A DNA stretch of 61,385 bases. Source: CAZKAP01 sp964550895. GTDB lineage: Bacteria; Bacteroidota; Bacteroidia; Flavobacteriales; Flavobacteriaceae. The position numbers and the translations under genes were made by a program. How positions within the stretch are numbered: position 1 is the first letter of the stretch; the number at the start of each line of letters is the position of its first letter. The DNA is taken from contig CAZKAP010000018.1 in NCBI GenBank assembly GCA_964550895.1, positions 1-61,385 of the forward strand. Direction: 5' to 3'. The notes beneath the pieces are model-generated. The model ran no database searches. It was not told where the DNA came from and worked only from the letters and a program-made list of their open reading frames with translations. Positions 1-8,726 of the stretch are shown here, one piece after another.

Positions 1-2
1 CT

Positions 3-488
3 CTGAATTCCCTGACTTCCGCCCAGATCGACAGCCTCCTGGGAAGAATGCAGGATTTCGCGACTTTCGACGCCAGTACCGGTTACATCGAGCAGACCAT
101 ATCTTCGGGCAAGTTGGATCTGATTGAGAACGATACCCTCAAAACCCTGCTCAGTCAGTGGTCCGGAGAATTAAACGATTACCGGGAAGACGTCGTCATC
201 CGCAGGGACCATTGGATTCAAAATGTTGACCCCGTGCTCCGAAAACTCGTTCCTGCGCGGAATACGGACTTCACCCAGGACCGTCCCGATTACCGCCGGG
301 ACAGGGGCATCACGCCCATGGAAGTCCCTGAATCCAGTTACCAGAAATTCAGAGAGTCCCTGGAAGTGGATGGAGTACTGTACTACTATTATTTGAATCA
401 GAGTTATGTGGTGATCAACGAGGGCTATATAGAGGAGGATATCCTTAACATCCTGAATCTGATAGAAGGGGAAATCGCTATAGATTAA
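3..488 (+). CDS. DUF6090 family protein, 3' part
   Basis: The reading frame is open from the left edge, so the start lies outside the window and about 161 residues are visible. The visible part matches the C-terminal portion of DUF6090, a flavobacterial family that normally carries one N-terminal membrane helix followed by a soluble helical domain. Recognisable stretches are a 'SGKLDLIENDTLKTLLSQW' segment and a C-terminal helix ending in LNLIEGEIAID. The function of the family is unknown. No membrane helix is visible here, as expected for the C-terminal part. The next gene begins two bases after the TAA stop, suggesting co-transcription. Confidence 0.75.
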   Translation: MNSLTSAQIDSLLGRMQDFATFDASTGYIEQTISSGKLDLIENDTLKTLLSQWSGELNDYREDVVIRRDHWIQNVDPVLRKLVPARNTDFTQDRPDYRRDRGITPMEVPESSYQKFRESLEVDGVLYYYYLNQSYVVINEGYIEEDILNILNLIEGEIAID

Positions 489-490
489 CT

Positions 491-955
491 TTGACTCCCG
501 AATTACCCGTTCCTGTGACCTTACCCGTTATTCGTTTGCTCGTAGATTTTGGCCTCGTAGTGCTCATCTGGATTACCCAGCTGATCGTGTATCCGGGCTT
601 TCTGCATTACCCGAAGTCCAACCTGATGGCCTGGCACGGCACCTATACCACCATGATCGGTTACATCGTCGCCCCCCTGATGCTGCTTCAGCTGGGATTG
701 TATCTGCACCTGACGTTGGTGCGATTTTCTGTACCTGCCTTGCTTGCCCTGATTCTCGTTATGGCCACCTGGGGAGTTACTTTTCTGCAGTTTGTGCCCA
801 TGCACGGAGCCATAACTACCGGGGATTTCGACCGGGAGCTGCTGACGAAACTGGTGAGCCGAAACTGGATTCGCACCGCCCTGTGGACTCTTATTTTCAC
901 GTACAGTTTTATGAGGTTTACTGCCGTATTCCAGCATTCCGTGGACCCCTCATAA
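491..955 (+). CDS. Small four-helix membrane protein, unknown function
   Basis: This 154-residue protein starts with TTG two bases after the preceding stop; no ATG lies near the N-terminus. Four hydrophobic segments are visible at roughly residues 13-33, 53-75, 79-100 and 128-146. Conserved-looking motifs are WITQLIVYP in helix 1, a WH pair after it, FVPMH after helix 3 and NWIRTALW before helix 4. I do not recognise a named family with confidence. The pattern resembles a small integral membrane protein seen in flavobacteria. It probably shares a transcript with the DUF6090 gene. Confidence 0.7.
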   Translation: MTPELPVPVTLPVIRLLVDFGLVVLIWITQLIVYPGFLHYPKSNLMAWHGTYTTMIGYIVAPLMLLQLGLYLHLTLVRFSVPALLALILVMATWGVTFLQFVPMHGAITTGDFDRELLTKLVSRNWIRTALWTLIFTYSFMRFTAVFQHSVDPS

Positions 956-980
956 AAAAACCGCCTCTATATCGAGACGG
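954..980 (-). terminator. Rho-independent terminator of the DUF2911 gene
   Basis: On the minus strand a 7-bp stem (CCGTCTC/GAGGCGG, one G-U pair) is followed directly by seven T. It lies 25 bases past the stop of the DUF2911 gene and fits a terminator for that gene. On the plus strand the downstream T-tract is weak. Confidence 0.7.
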
Positions 981-1004
981 CTTCGTCTTTATTGAATAAG
1001 GAAA

Positions 1005-1574
1005 TCAGAGTTCGATTGCGAAGGGTACCTTGAGTTTCTCCCAATGCAGGTAGGCCACCCCTGAGTTTTTAGTGATGTTTTCGAAACCGTAGGTCAGCAA
1101 CTCCTGGAAAGGGCCTTCCCTGGGAGTTACGGTTACCCTTAGGGCGTCTTCTTCCTGCTTGTACTGGTAGCTGCCCCACAATTGCGAGTTCTTGTTGAAG
1201 ATCACCACCCATTCGCTTTCCGACGGGATCATATGGATGCTGTACGTACCGGCCGGAATGACCTGTCCCTCGATCTTGAGGTCGTTGTTGAATTCAATGG
1301 TCGTATTCTCATTGGCGCCAGCCCTCCAGGGATAGGGGTTGTTATTGGAGTAGCGGTTGCCTTCGCTGAGGCCATAAGGAACGAGCTCTCCCCAGACCTT
1401 GCGGCCCTTGACGGCTGGTCGGCCGTATTCGATGGTGATCCGAGTGTCCTTGCCCATGAACTGGGTGATTCGGGCCTTGGGGCTTTCCCTGATCTGATTG
1501 CCCTGGGCATAACCGGCATGGGTGGACAGGAAAGCGATCCCGGCGATAAGGATGGAATGCAATAGTGTTTTCAT
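1005..1574 (-). CDS. DUF2911 domain-containing secreted protein
   Basis: The 189-residue protein has an N-terminal signal peptide ending near THAGYAQG. The rest matches DUF2911: 'ITIEYGRPAVKGRKVWGELV', a WRAGANE motif, an AGTYSIHMIP strand and a WVVIFNK strand. The family is common in Bacteroidota as secreted or periplasmic beta-rich proteins; its biochemical role is not established. The gene stands alone between a convergent upstream gene and the minus-strand barrel gene, and has its own terminator at 954-980. Confidence 0.9.
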   Translation of the reverse strand: MKTLLHSILIAGIAFLSTHAGYAQGNQIRESPKARITQFMGKDTRITIEYGRPAVKGRKVWGELVPYGLSEGNRYSNNNPYPWRAGANENTTIEFNNDLKIEGQVIPAGTYSIHMIPSESEWVVIFNKNSQLWGSYQYKQEEDALRVTVTPREGPFQELLTYGFENITKNSGVAYLHWEKLKVPFAIEL

Positions 1575-1734
1575 AATCGTTTTGGAATGTTTTAGCGCAT
1601 TAAGATATGGACTTTAGGTCGCACCCGGTAATGTTATCATTACACTGGGTCCCCAGTCGAACACTTTGGTTCGGCATGGCACTAAGGGCAACCGTTTGGT
1701 TCCCTGTTAGCCTGTGGTACCGGAAGAGGATAAT

Positions 1735-2241
1735 CTAAAACTCATACCGGATCCCCAGCTGCAGCGCGCTGAAGGTCGCTCCGTCTCCGCTGACATTGGC
1801 GAAGGAAGCCTCCGCCTCTAAATCGTCGGCGAATTCCAGTGCCACAAAAGGTTTGTAATAGAAATCACCGCCTCCGCCGCCGCTGAGGTTGAAGGCATAT
1901 CCGATGTCCGTACCCAGCTCGAGGTCGTCGGTTAGTTCGATCTGTCCTGTTGCGGCTAGTGGAGCGAAGCTAAAATTGCTGAAATCGTCCTTGCCCAACC
2001 AGTTTGTGTACCCTGAGCTGAGTCCAAGTTCAATAGATTCAGAGACCTCAACGGTGTACCCCAGGTCGATGGAAAGGGCGAAAGAAGTGATATCAGCATT
2101 ATTTCCCACCGGAATTCCTCCGTTCAGGCCTACATAGAAATCTCCGTCGAATCCTCCGTTCTCGTCTTCCTGCCCATAGGTTAAACCGGTAAGCATTGAT
2201 AAGGCCAACAGGAAAGAGTAGTATTTCATATGTTTTATCAT
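1735..2241 (-). CDS. Outer-membrane beta-barrel-like protein
   Basis: This 168-residue protein begins with a signal peptide (hydrophobic core FLLALSMLTGLTYG). A second in-frame ATG at 2229 gives the more classical signal-peptide start. The mature part is a run of short amphipathic strands with alternating Gly, Tyr and Phe, such as FYVGLNGGIPVG and LELGTDIGYAF, and ends in an aromatic residue (LGIRYEF), typical of outer-membrane barrels. The likely role is a small 8-stranded porin-like or structural protein; the substrate is unknown. A poly-Gly turn (SGGGGGD) lies near residue 122. Confidence 0.75.
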   Translation of the reverse strand: MIKHMKYYSFLLALSMLTGLTYGQEDENGGFDGDFYVGLNGGIPVGNNADITSFALSIDLGYTVEVSESIELGLSSGYTNWLGKDDFSNFSFAPLAATGQIELTDDLELGTDIGYAFNLSGGGGGDFYYKPFVALEFADDLEAEASFANVSGDGATFSALQLGIRYEF

Positions 2242-2401
2242 GAGTCTATGGATTTATAGTGATTTGTAAATATACATCATTGGAAAGCTTTGTAATACCG
2301 CACTCCAGCCCCTGAAGGGGTGCCTTTCGCTGGGGATATTCCTGCTTGAGGTCGGTAAGTCTTATAAATCCCATATTTTAAGCTTTTATTACCTATTGGC
2401 T

Positions 2402-3541
2402 ATGAGTTTTATCACCGATCCTGTTTATGTGCTAGCCGTACTGGGTTTGTCCGTACTGCTGTCCATGTATGCGGGCAGAACCAAACCGGGCCGACAGTTC
2501 GGTCCGGCACTGATCGTAATCGTATTTGCTGCAGTACTGGCCAACCTAAGGCTTATCCCATCGGCCTCCAACAGCATCGAACTGTACGATGGCATCTTCA
2601 CCTATGTAGCTCCCATTTCGATATTCTACCTGCTGCTGAATGTGAGTCTGACCTCCATTCGCCGGGCGGGTCTGCCCATGGTGGTTCTGTTCTTAATGGG
2701 CTCTCTGGCGACCACCCTGGGGATCCTGATTTCTTGGTTTCTCTTCGCCCCCGAGGGTGTTTTGGGCGAGAATGCCCGGATCATTGCGGGTATGCTCACC
2801 GGGACCTATACCGGGGGCAGCATCAATTTCAACGCCGTAGCGCTGGAGTACGATTTCCAGCAACAGGGAGTGCTGTATGCAGGTACTATAGCCGTGGACA
2901 ACGTGATCACCACCCTTTGGATACTGGTTACCCTGGCCATGCCCGTATTCCTCAGGCGCTTTTGGCGGGGAAAGGTTATCGCCCAATCTCAGGGAGCGGA
3001 CTATCCGGATGGAGAAGGAAATGACCTGATCGACCTGACTTCTTTGGCCTGGCTTGTTGTCCTGGGCGTGGGGGGCTTTTACCTCTCCCGACTCCTCTCC
3101 GGGTTATTGCCTGGCGTACCCTTCATGCTGATTATTTCCACTCTGGGGATCGCGCTGGCCCAAATTCCATTGGTGTCCCGCCTAAAGGGAAGTCAGGACC
3201 TCGGACTCTACCTGGTTTATCTTTTTCTGGCTGTAATCGGGGCGTATTGCGAGCTCAGCGCGGTGGCCGAACTGAAGGATGTAGGAGTGATGCTGATACT
3301 GTTCACGGGTACTGCCGTGCTTCTGCACGGGCTGATTACCGTAGTGTTGGGCGGCTTGTTCCACCGGGACTGGCAGATGATCGCCATAGTTAGCCAGGCC
3401 AATATAGGCGGGGGCACCACCGCTATCGCCCTGGCCGAGACCTTCCATCGGAAGGAACTCGTGCTACCCGCTATACTGGTAGGTACGCTGGGGAATGCCC
3501 TGGGCACCTACCTGGGTTTTCTGGTAGTTTACATGCTCTAA
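2402..3541 (+). CDS. DUF819 family membrane permease
   Basis: The product has 379 residues from the ATG at 2402; a TTG two codons upstream is possible. It has about ten or eleven hydrophobic helices and matches DUF819 (YjcL-like). Characteristic stretches are GMLTGTYTGGSINFNAVA, where the Gly-rich loop resembles the substrate region of related symmetric permeases, and a second loop SQANIGGGTTAIALAE near the C-terminus. The two GG-containing half-sites fit an internally duplicated transporter. The substrate is not known. The stop overlaps by four bases, tail to tail, with the S9 peptidase gene on the other strand. Confidence 0.85.
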   Translation: MSFITDPVYVLAVLGLSVLLSMYAGRTKPGRQFGPALIVIVFAAVLANLRLIPSASNSIELYDGIFTYVAPISIFYLLLNVSLTSIRRAGLPMVVLFLMGSLATTLGILISWFLFAPEGVLGENARIIAGMLTGTYTGGSINFNAVALEYDFQQQGVLYAGTIAVDNVITTLWILVTLAMPVFLRRFWRGKVIAQSQGADYPDGEGNDLIDLTSLAWLVVLGVGGFYLSRLLSGLLPGVPFMLIISTLGIALAQIPLVSRLKGSQDLGLYLVYLFLAVIGAYCELSAVAELKDVGVMLILFTGTAVLLHGLITVVLGGLFHRDWQMIAIVSQANIGGGTTAIALAETFHRKELVLPAILVGTLGNALGTYLGFLVVYML

Positions 3542-5586
3542 TCATCCCCAGGCTCCTTGTTCGCAGTACGGTAGGTGTCGAACCAGGCAACGGTGTGTGA
3601 AATCTTGCTAATCAGGTTACTGGGTCTGCTGGCGATGCCATGGCTGGCATCCGGTATTTCCACCAGCACAGTCTCCTTTTTGCGCAGCTTCAGGGCATGG
3701 TAGAGCTGCTTGGCCTCGCTCGGAGGAGTTCGCAGGTCGTTCATCCCGACCATCACCAACGTTGGGGTTTCTATATTTCCAACCAAGGATATAGGCGAAA
3801 ACTTCCAGTAATGCTCCACGTTTTCCCAGGGTTGCCCCTCATAGCGCGAGTTCGCATAGCCAAAATAATTATCCGCTACCAGGGTCTTGCTGATCCAGTT
3901 TACCACCGGTTTGGCGACCACGGCGGCCTCGAAGCGATTGTTCTTACCAATCATCCAGGCTGTCATGATACCGCCGGCACTCCCGCCGGTTACGAACAAC
4001 TGATCTTCGTGGGCAATGCCCATTTTTATGCAATGGTCCACGCCGTCCATGGTGTCATCGTAGTCCTGTCCGGGATAGTTTCGATACAGCAGATTTCCGA
4101 ATTCCTCACCGTAGCTGGTACTCCCCCGAGCGTTGGGATAGAAGACGATGTATCCCGCCGAGGCATACAGCTGCATTTCAATGGAGAAGCGATCCCCATA
4201 GTTGAGTATGGGGCCTCCGTGGTTTTCGACCATAAAGGGGTACTTCTTCGTGGGGTCGTAATTCGGAGGGTAGACGATCCAGCCCTGTATGTCGCGGCCG
4301 TCAAAGGACGAGGTGTACCAGACCTCTTCCACTTTCCCCAGGGTTCTATAGTCCAGCAGGGCTTTATTTAGGCGGGTGATCAGGCGCGGATCCCGGGCTT
4401 TGGTATCCAGTATGGCCAGCTCTGCAGGATGTTCAGGTCGGGAATGCGTATAGGCCAGTGTGCCCTTGCGGGATACCGAATAGGTTCCGCTGCCGTAGGG
4501 GCGGCCCAGGGTGGTGCCCCCGCGGTTATCGGCGATTTTGCTAACCTTGCCGGAGAGTGAAATATATCCGATTTTACCGTTGCCCTTGTCGTCGTAATTA
4601 AAGTACAGGCCCTTTCCCCCGGAATCCCATGTGATATCCGTAATACTCCGGTCCAGATCTCCGGATATCAGCCGTTTGTTGCTACCGTCAATATCCATAA
4701 GGTGTAGCTTGCTGATTTGGTAGGCCTGATGTTTATCCTCAAATCCCAAATAGGCGATTTTCTTACCGTCCGGGGATACCTGAGGGTGGGTATCGGGGCC
4801 GTCGCGCTCGGTCAGTGCAGTAATGACTCCACTTTCCACATCGACCGAGTAGACCTCGCTGTTGCGGAACCGGTATTCCCAATCCGCCACGCGGTTGGAC
4901 GAGAAATACAGGATCTGTCCATCGGGAGACCAGGAAAGGGGTCCCCCGTGATTCCAGTCGCCGGAGGTGAGTTGACGTGGAGCGCCTCCCAGTGCGGGAA
5001 GAACGAAAATATGAGTAAAGCCGGGCTCTATATAGCCGCGGCCGTCGGCCTCGTGATAGACCCTGTCTGTGATGCGGGGCTTGGCGGCCCATTTCGCTCC
5101 TTTGGGCTTCTCGGGCATTTTTGCGATCACTGGAGCCTTGGACGGAACATTCATGGTAAAGGCAATCCGGCTGCCATCGGGAGACCAGTTAAGGGAACCC
5201 GGCGAAAAGGGGAGCTGGGAGATTCGGGCTGTTTTTCCACTATTGACCCAGTAGAGGTAGATCTCCGATCCTTCTTCGCTGGAGCTCGAAAATACGATGC
5301 GATCGCCGGAGGGAGACCAGGAAGCCTGGGTTTCGGAGACCTCTCGAGTGGTGAGTTTCTGATGATGGCTGCCATCGACTCGGATCAACCAGAGGTTACC
5401 CGACGAACGGTCTTTCATAATATCGAAGCCCATGCGCCGATACACGACCCAGTTTCCGTCGGGGGAGATTTGCGGATCGGATACGTATTGAAGGTCGAAA
5501 ATGTCCAGGTAGGAAAGACCGGGGCTCTGGGCCTGGACTAAGGTGCCGAAAAAACAGGGGAGTAAGAAGAGTAAAAGTGTACGCAT
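3538..5586 (-). CDS. S9 family prolyl-oligopeptidase-type serine peptidase
   Basis: The 682-residue protein has a signal peptide (FLLPCFFGTLVQAQ) and is probably periplasmic. Residues about 25-400 form a beta-propeller with PD40-type repeats ('SPDGNWVVYRR', 'SPDGSRIAF', 'SPDGQILYFSSNR', 'SPDGKKIAYLG'). The C-terminal 260 residues are an alpha/beta hydrolase with the triad Ser536 in GGSAGG, Asp617 in GMNDLRTP and His649 in DASHGI. This is the architecture of dipeptidyl or acyl-aminoacyl peptidases that take short peptides. The gene is complete and appears monocistronic. Confidence 0.93.
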   Translation of the reverse strand: MRTLLLFLLPCFFGTLVQAQSPGLSYLDIFDLQYVSDPQISPDGNWVVYRRMGFDIMKDRSSGNLWLIRVDGSHHQKLTTREVSETQASWSPSGDRIVFSSSSEEGSEIYLYWVNSGKTARISQLPFSPGSLNWSPDGSRIAFTMNVPSKAPVIAKMPEKPKGAKWAAKPRITDRVYHEADGRGYIEPGFTHIFVLPALGGAPRQLTSGDWNHGGPLSWSPDGQILYFSSNRVADWEYRFRNSEVYSVDVESGVITALTERDGPDTHPQVSPDGKKIAYLGFEDKHQAYQISKLHLMDIDGSNKRLISGDLDRSITDITWDSGGKGLYFNYDDKGNGKIGYISLSGKVSKIADNRGGTTLGRPYGSGTYSVSRKGTLAYTHSRPEHPAELAILDTKARDPRLITRLNKALLDYRTLGKVEEVWYTSSFDGRDIQGWIVYPPNYDPTKKYPFMVENHGGPILNYGDRFSIEMQLYASAGYIVFYPNARGSTSYGEEFGNLLYRNYPGQDYDDTMDGVDHCIKMGIAHEDQLFVTGGSAGGIMTAWMIGKNNRFEAAVVAKPVVNWISKTLVADNYFGYANSRYEGQPWENVEHYWKFSPISLVGNIETPTLVMVGMNDLRTPPSEAKQLYHALKLRKKETVLVEIPDASHGIASRPSNLISKISHTVAWFDTYRTANKEPGDD

Positions 5587-5696
5587 GGATCAAAAATCAA
5601 CAGGGTTAAAGATAAGTCTTCACAGCCGTGCGGCCATCATGGACCGGGCGGGTTGGGAACACCGCAGATCGACGGCAGGGCTTTGCCCATAGATAG

Positions 5697-7256
5697 CTAT
5701 TTGACCAGTTCGGCCTCCAGCTCCTCCAGGGACCGGCCCTTGGTCTCCGGGATCACCCGTATAACAAAGAAGAGCCCTGCTATGGCAAATAAACCGTAGA
5801 TCAAGAAGGTCATGGAACTGCCTATAGTGGAGAGTTCCCAGGGAAACACCCATTGAACGGCGGCCGATACGGCAGAATTCACAAAGCCCACGAACGAAAT
5901 CGCGATGCCGCGTATCTTAAGTGGAAACAATTCGGAGAAGAGCACCCACATCACGGGACCTAGCGAAACGGCGAAACAGGCTACGAAACCTATGATTCCC
6001 AACAGGATTAGGATTGGATTCATACTAATGGCAGCGGTGATCAGTTCGGATTCGTATTGCTTGGCCCGCTCCGCACCCAGTACGGATTTGATCTCGTTTT
6101 TGTAGGCCACGTCGTTCGCGAAGGACCTGCCGGCCAGAACCGAGATTTCCGTCCTCAGGCCCGGATCGGACAGCCGGTCGATCTTGTCCTGTGTCAGCGA
6201 ATAGGTCGCCGAGTTGAAGCTGTAGGCCAACAGCAGCATAAACACCCCTATGCCCCCTACGCCGAAGGCGAGCAGGGGTTTGCGGCCAATTCTGTCGATG
6301 AGTACCATGGCCAGTATGGTAAAGACCAGGTTGGTAAGGCCCACCAGTATGGCCTGCACGAAGGATGCATCCGTTCCGATACCCGATTGTTCGAAGATCA
6401 TCGGGGCGTAGAAGAAGACGGAATTGATCCCGGTGATCTGCTGCAGTATACCCACTACCAGTCCTATGGTGAGCACCAGGCGCATTCCTGGTCCAAAAAG
6501 CTCGGTCAGCGAGGCCTTCTCCTTATGTCGGTCGGCCTCCAGTGATTCCGTTACGGCCTTCAGGTCCGTCTCCGCCTGACTGGGAGAGCTGAATTGCAGC
6601 AATACCTTTTTGGCCTCGTCCAGTTTTGCTTTCATGATTAGCCATCTCGGGCTCCGGGGGACGGTAAACAGCCCCAGCAAATAGAGTACTGCCGGTGCCG
6701 CTTCCACTCCCAGCATCCAGCGCCAGGTGTGGTCGGCTATGCCCAACGACTGAACCCAGGAAGCGTCCGAGTCTCCCAGTTGTACGATCAGGTAGTTGCT
6801 GAAGAAGGCCACGGATATGCCGAGTACGATATTCAGCTGGTTGAAGGATACCAGCCTTCCCCTCTGATCGGGCGGGGCGATCTCCGCTATGTACATGGGG
6901 GCGAGGATCAGAGATGCTCCCACTCCCAGCCCTCCGAGCATTCGAAAAATCAGGAAAAGCAGGAAGTTGGGGGCCATCGCGGAGCCCACAGCCGAAATGG
7001 TGAATACGATGGCGCAGGCTTTCAGCATAACACGCCTGCCGAAGCGGTCGCTAAGGGGTCCGGACACCATCATGGCCAGAGCCGCAACGATCGTCAGGGA
7101 ACTCACCGAAAACCCCAGCTCCAGGTCGGACAGTTTGAAATCGATTTGCACGAACTTATTCACCCCCGAAATCACGGAGGCATCGAATCCCATCAGGAAC
7201 CCACCCAGGGCTACGATGAGTGCTATGCGTACGGTAAAAAGGCTTTCCTTGGTCAT
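5697..7256 (-). CDS. Sugar porter family MFS transporter
   Basis: This 519-residue protein has the twelve-helix major facilitator fold and sugar-porter signatures: GFLMGFDASVISG in helix 1, DRFGRR in loop 2-3, PRSPRWL at the end of the first half, QQITGINSVFFYAP in helix 7, DRIGRKPLL in loop 8-9 and PETKGRSLEELE at the C-terminus. It should import a monosaccharide by proton symport or facilitated diffusion. An insertion of about 75 residues lies between helices 9 and 10 (after LLLAYSFN), as in several Bacteroidota porters. A GH3 beta-glucosidase 1.4 kb away and galK/galT further on would suit hexose uptake. Confidence 0.93.
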   Translation of the reverse strand: MTKESLFTVRIALIVALGGFLMGFDASVISGVNKFVQIDFKLSDLELGFSVSSLTIVAALAMMVSGPLSDRFGRRVMLKACAIVFTISAVGSAMAPNFLLFLIFRMLGGLGVGASLILAPMYIAEIAPPDQRGRLVSFNQLNIVLGISVAFFSNYLIVQLGDSDASWVQSLGIADHTWRWMLGVEAAPAVLYLLGLFTVPRSPRWLIMKAKLDEAKKVLLQFSSPSQAETDLKAVTESLEADRHKEKASLTELFGPGMRLVLTIGLVVGILQQITGINSVFFYAPMIFEQSGIGTDASFVQAILVGLTNLVFTILAMVLIDRIGRKPLLAFGVGGIGVFMLLLAYSFNSATYSLTQDKIDRLSDPGLRTEISVLAGRSFANDVAYKNEIKSVLGAERAKQYESELITAAISMNPILILLGIIGFVACFAVSLGPVMWVLFSELFPLKIRGIAISFVGFVNSAVSAAVQWVFPWELSTIGSSMTFLIYGLFAIAGLFFVIRVIPETKGRSLEELEAELVK

Positions 7257-7380
7257 GGCTATTCGCCCGGGGGTTTGCTGCGGGTCGGGGGTAATTTACT
7301 AATTTAATTCATCGCCGCGCTCAGCGGGTATCCGGGAGAGAACCTCAATCCTGCGAGCGGGATATTCATCAGGCACTTCC

Positions 7381-7390
7381 NNNNNNNNNN
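7381..7390. other. Assembly gap, ten N
   Basis: A run of exactly ten N in the 203-base spacer between the divergent sugar porter and flavin oxidoreductase genes. It is identical in length to the run at 9079-9088, so both look like placeholder scaffold joins. No coding frame is visibly broken here. Confidence 0.9.
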
Positions 7391-7459
7391 TCCGTACTTT
7401 AGCCTATCCGGACATCCGAAAACGGGTGTCGGGACTAATGCGTCCAAATAGCAACCGTT

Positions 7460-8644
7460 TTGAATGAACTCAAGCAATCCTTCATCCTGCCCTGTGGGGT
7501 AGCCATACCGAACCGAATTGTCAAGTCCGCCATGAGCGAGAATATGGCCGACAGGGGAGGGAGGCCGGGATCTCGCCTCTTTAAGCTCTATGAGCGCTGG
7601 GGAGCAAGCGGTGCGGGCATACTCATCTCCGGGAATGTCATGATCGACCGGCGCGCACTGGGTGAGCCCAGGAATGTTATTGTAGAGAACAGAAACTTTT
7701 TAAATGAATTGCGGCAATGGGCCCGTTTGGCGCAAAAAGATGGATGCCACCTCTGGATGCAGCTGAATCATCCGGGCCGACAGGTGCTGAAATTCAACAA
7801 GACCAGTGTGAGCGCTTCCGATGTACCCCTGAAGATACCGGGTATGGTCCGCAGGCCACGACCGCTGACCGATGGGGAAATACTGGACCTGATCAAACGA
7901 TTTGGCCACGCCGCTGCCATCGCGCAGGAAGCCGGGTGGAAGGGGGTGCAGATACACGGTGCTCACGGCTACCTGATTAGCCAGTTCCTTTCGCCTTATA
8001 CGAACCTCAGAACGGATCGCTGGGGGGGTAGCCTCGAGAATAGGGCTCGTTTTGCGATCGAAATTTACCGGTCCATAAGGAAGCGGGTGGGCCCTGAATA
8101 TCCGGTTGGAATCAAAATTAATTCAGCCGACTTTCAGCGCGGTGGGTTCAGCGAAGAGGAATCCCTCGAGGTTATTGATATGCTCTCTGCCGAGGGGATT
8201 GATTTGATCGAGGTGTCCGGGGGAACTTATGAGCGGGCGGCCATGACAGGGCAGATGAAGAAGCAAAGCACCCGGGAACGGGAAGCCTATTTCATGGAAT
8301 TCATCGGTAAGGCCAGGAAACGAACGCGGACCCCGCTTCTGCTTACGGGTGGGTTCCGGAGCAGAACGGTAATGGAAAGCGCCCTGGCCGGGGACGAGCT
8401 GGACTTCGTGGGCATGGCCCGTCCTTTCGCCGTATACCCTGAGATCGCCCGGGACCTCCTGAACGGCAGCTGGGATCGGGCAGAGCTCTCGCATAAGCGA
8501 ACCGGGGTTTCCTTCGTGGACAAGTTGGGGTTTATCGACCTGACCTGGTATACCTCCCAGATCCACAGGATGGGAAAGGGGCTGGACCCCGATCCTCAAC
8601 TCAGTCCCTGGGTGGGCGTCTGGAAGATGTTAAAGGTGATCTGA
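7460..8644 (+). CDS. NADH:flavin oxidoreductase, Old Yellow Enzyme family
   Basis: The 394-residue product matches the OYE-type FMN TIM barrel. Visible motifs are IPNRIVKSAMSE near the N-terminus, WMQLNHPGRQ, and IHGAHGYLISQFLSPYTN followed by RTDRWGGSLENRARF, the family hallmark. FVGMARP near the C-terminus is a phosphate-binding strand. It should reduce activated C=C bonds with NAD(P)H; there is no fused 4Fe-4S/2,4-dienoyl-CoA reductase extension. No in-frame ATG precedes the conserved region, so TTG at 7460 is the best start. A near-consensus -7 element (TACTTTAG) lies just after the assembly gap. Confidence 0.9.
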   Translation: MNELKQSFILPCGVAIPNRIVKSAMSENMADRGGRPGSRLFKLYERWGASGAGILISGNVMIDRRALGEPRNVIVENRNFLNELRQWARLAQKDGCHLWMQLNHPGRQVLKFNKTSVSASDVPLKIPGMVRRPRPLTDGEILDLIKRFGHAAAIAQEAGWKGVQIHGAHGYLISQFLSPYTNLRTDRWGGSLENRARFAIEIYRSIRKRVGPEYPVGIKINSADFQRGGFSEEESLEVIDMLSAEGIDLIEVSGGTYERAAMTGQMKKQSTREREAYFMEFIGKARKRTRTPLLLTGGFRSRTVMESALAGDELDFVGMARPFAVYPEIARDLLNGSWDRAELSHKRTGVSFVDKLGFIDLTWYTSQIHRMGKGLDPDPQLSPWVGVWKMLKVI

Positions 8645-8726
8645 TCTACTGGGTATCCTGGCCCTGAAAATACAGAAGTTCGCTACCTTTATTCTGCCTT
8701 TTTTGGGCGTCCAAAACAACCCGACT

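Noticed and set aside
4717..5541. Long open frame (274 codons) on the plus strand inside the S9 peptidase gene
   Set aside because: It is antisense to a well-supported peptidase with propeller and triad motifs; the composition shows no protein-like pattern.
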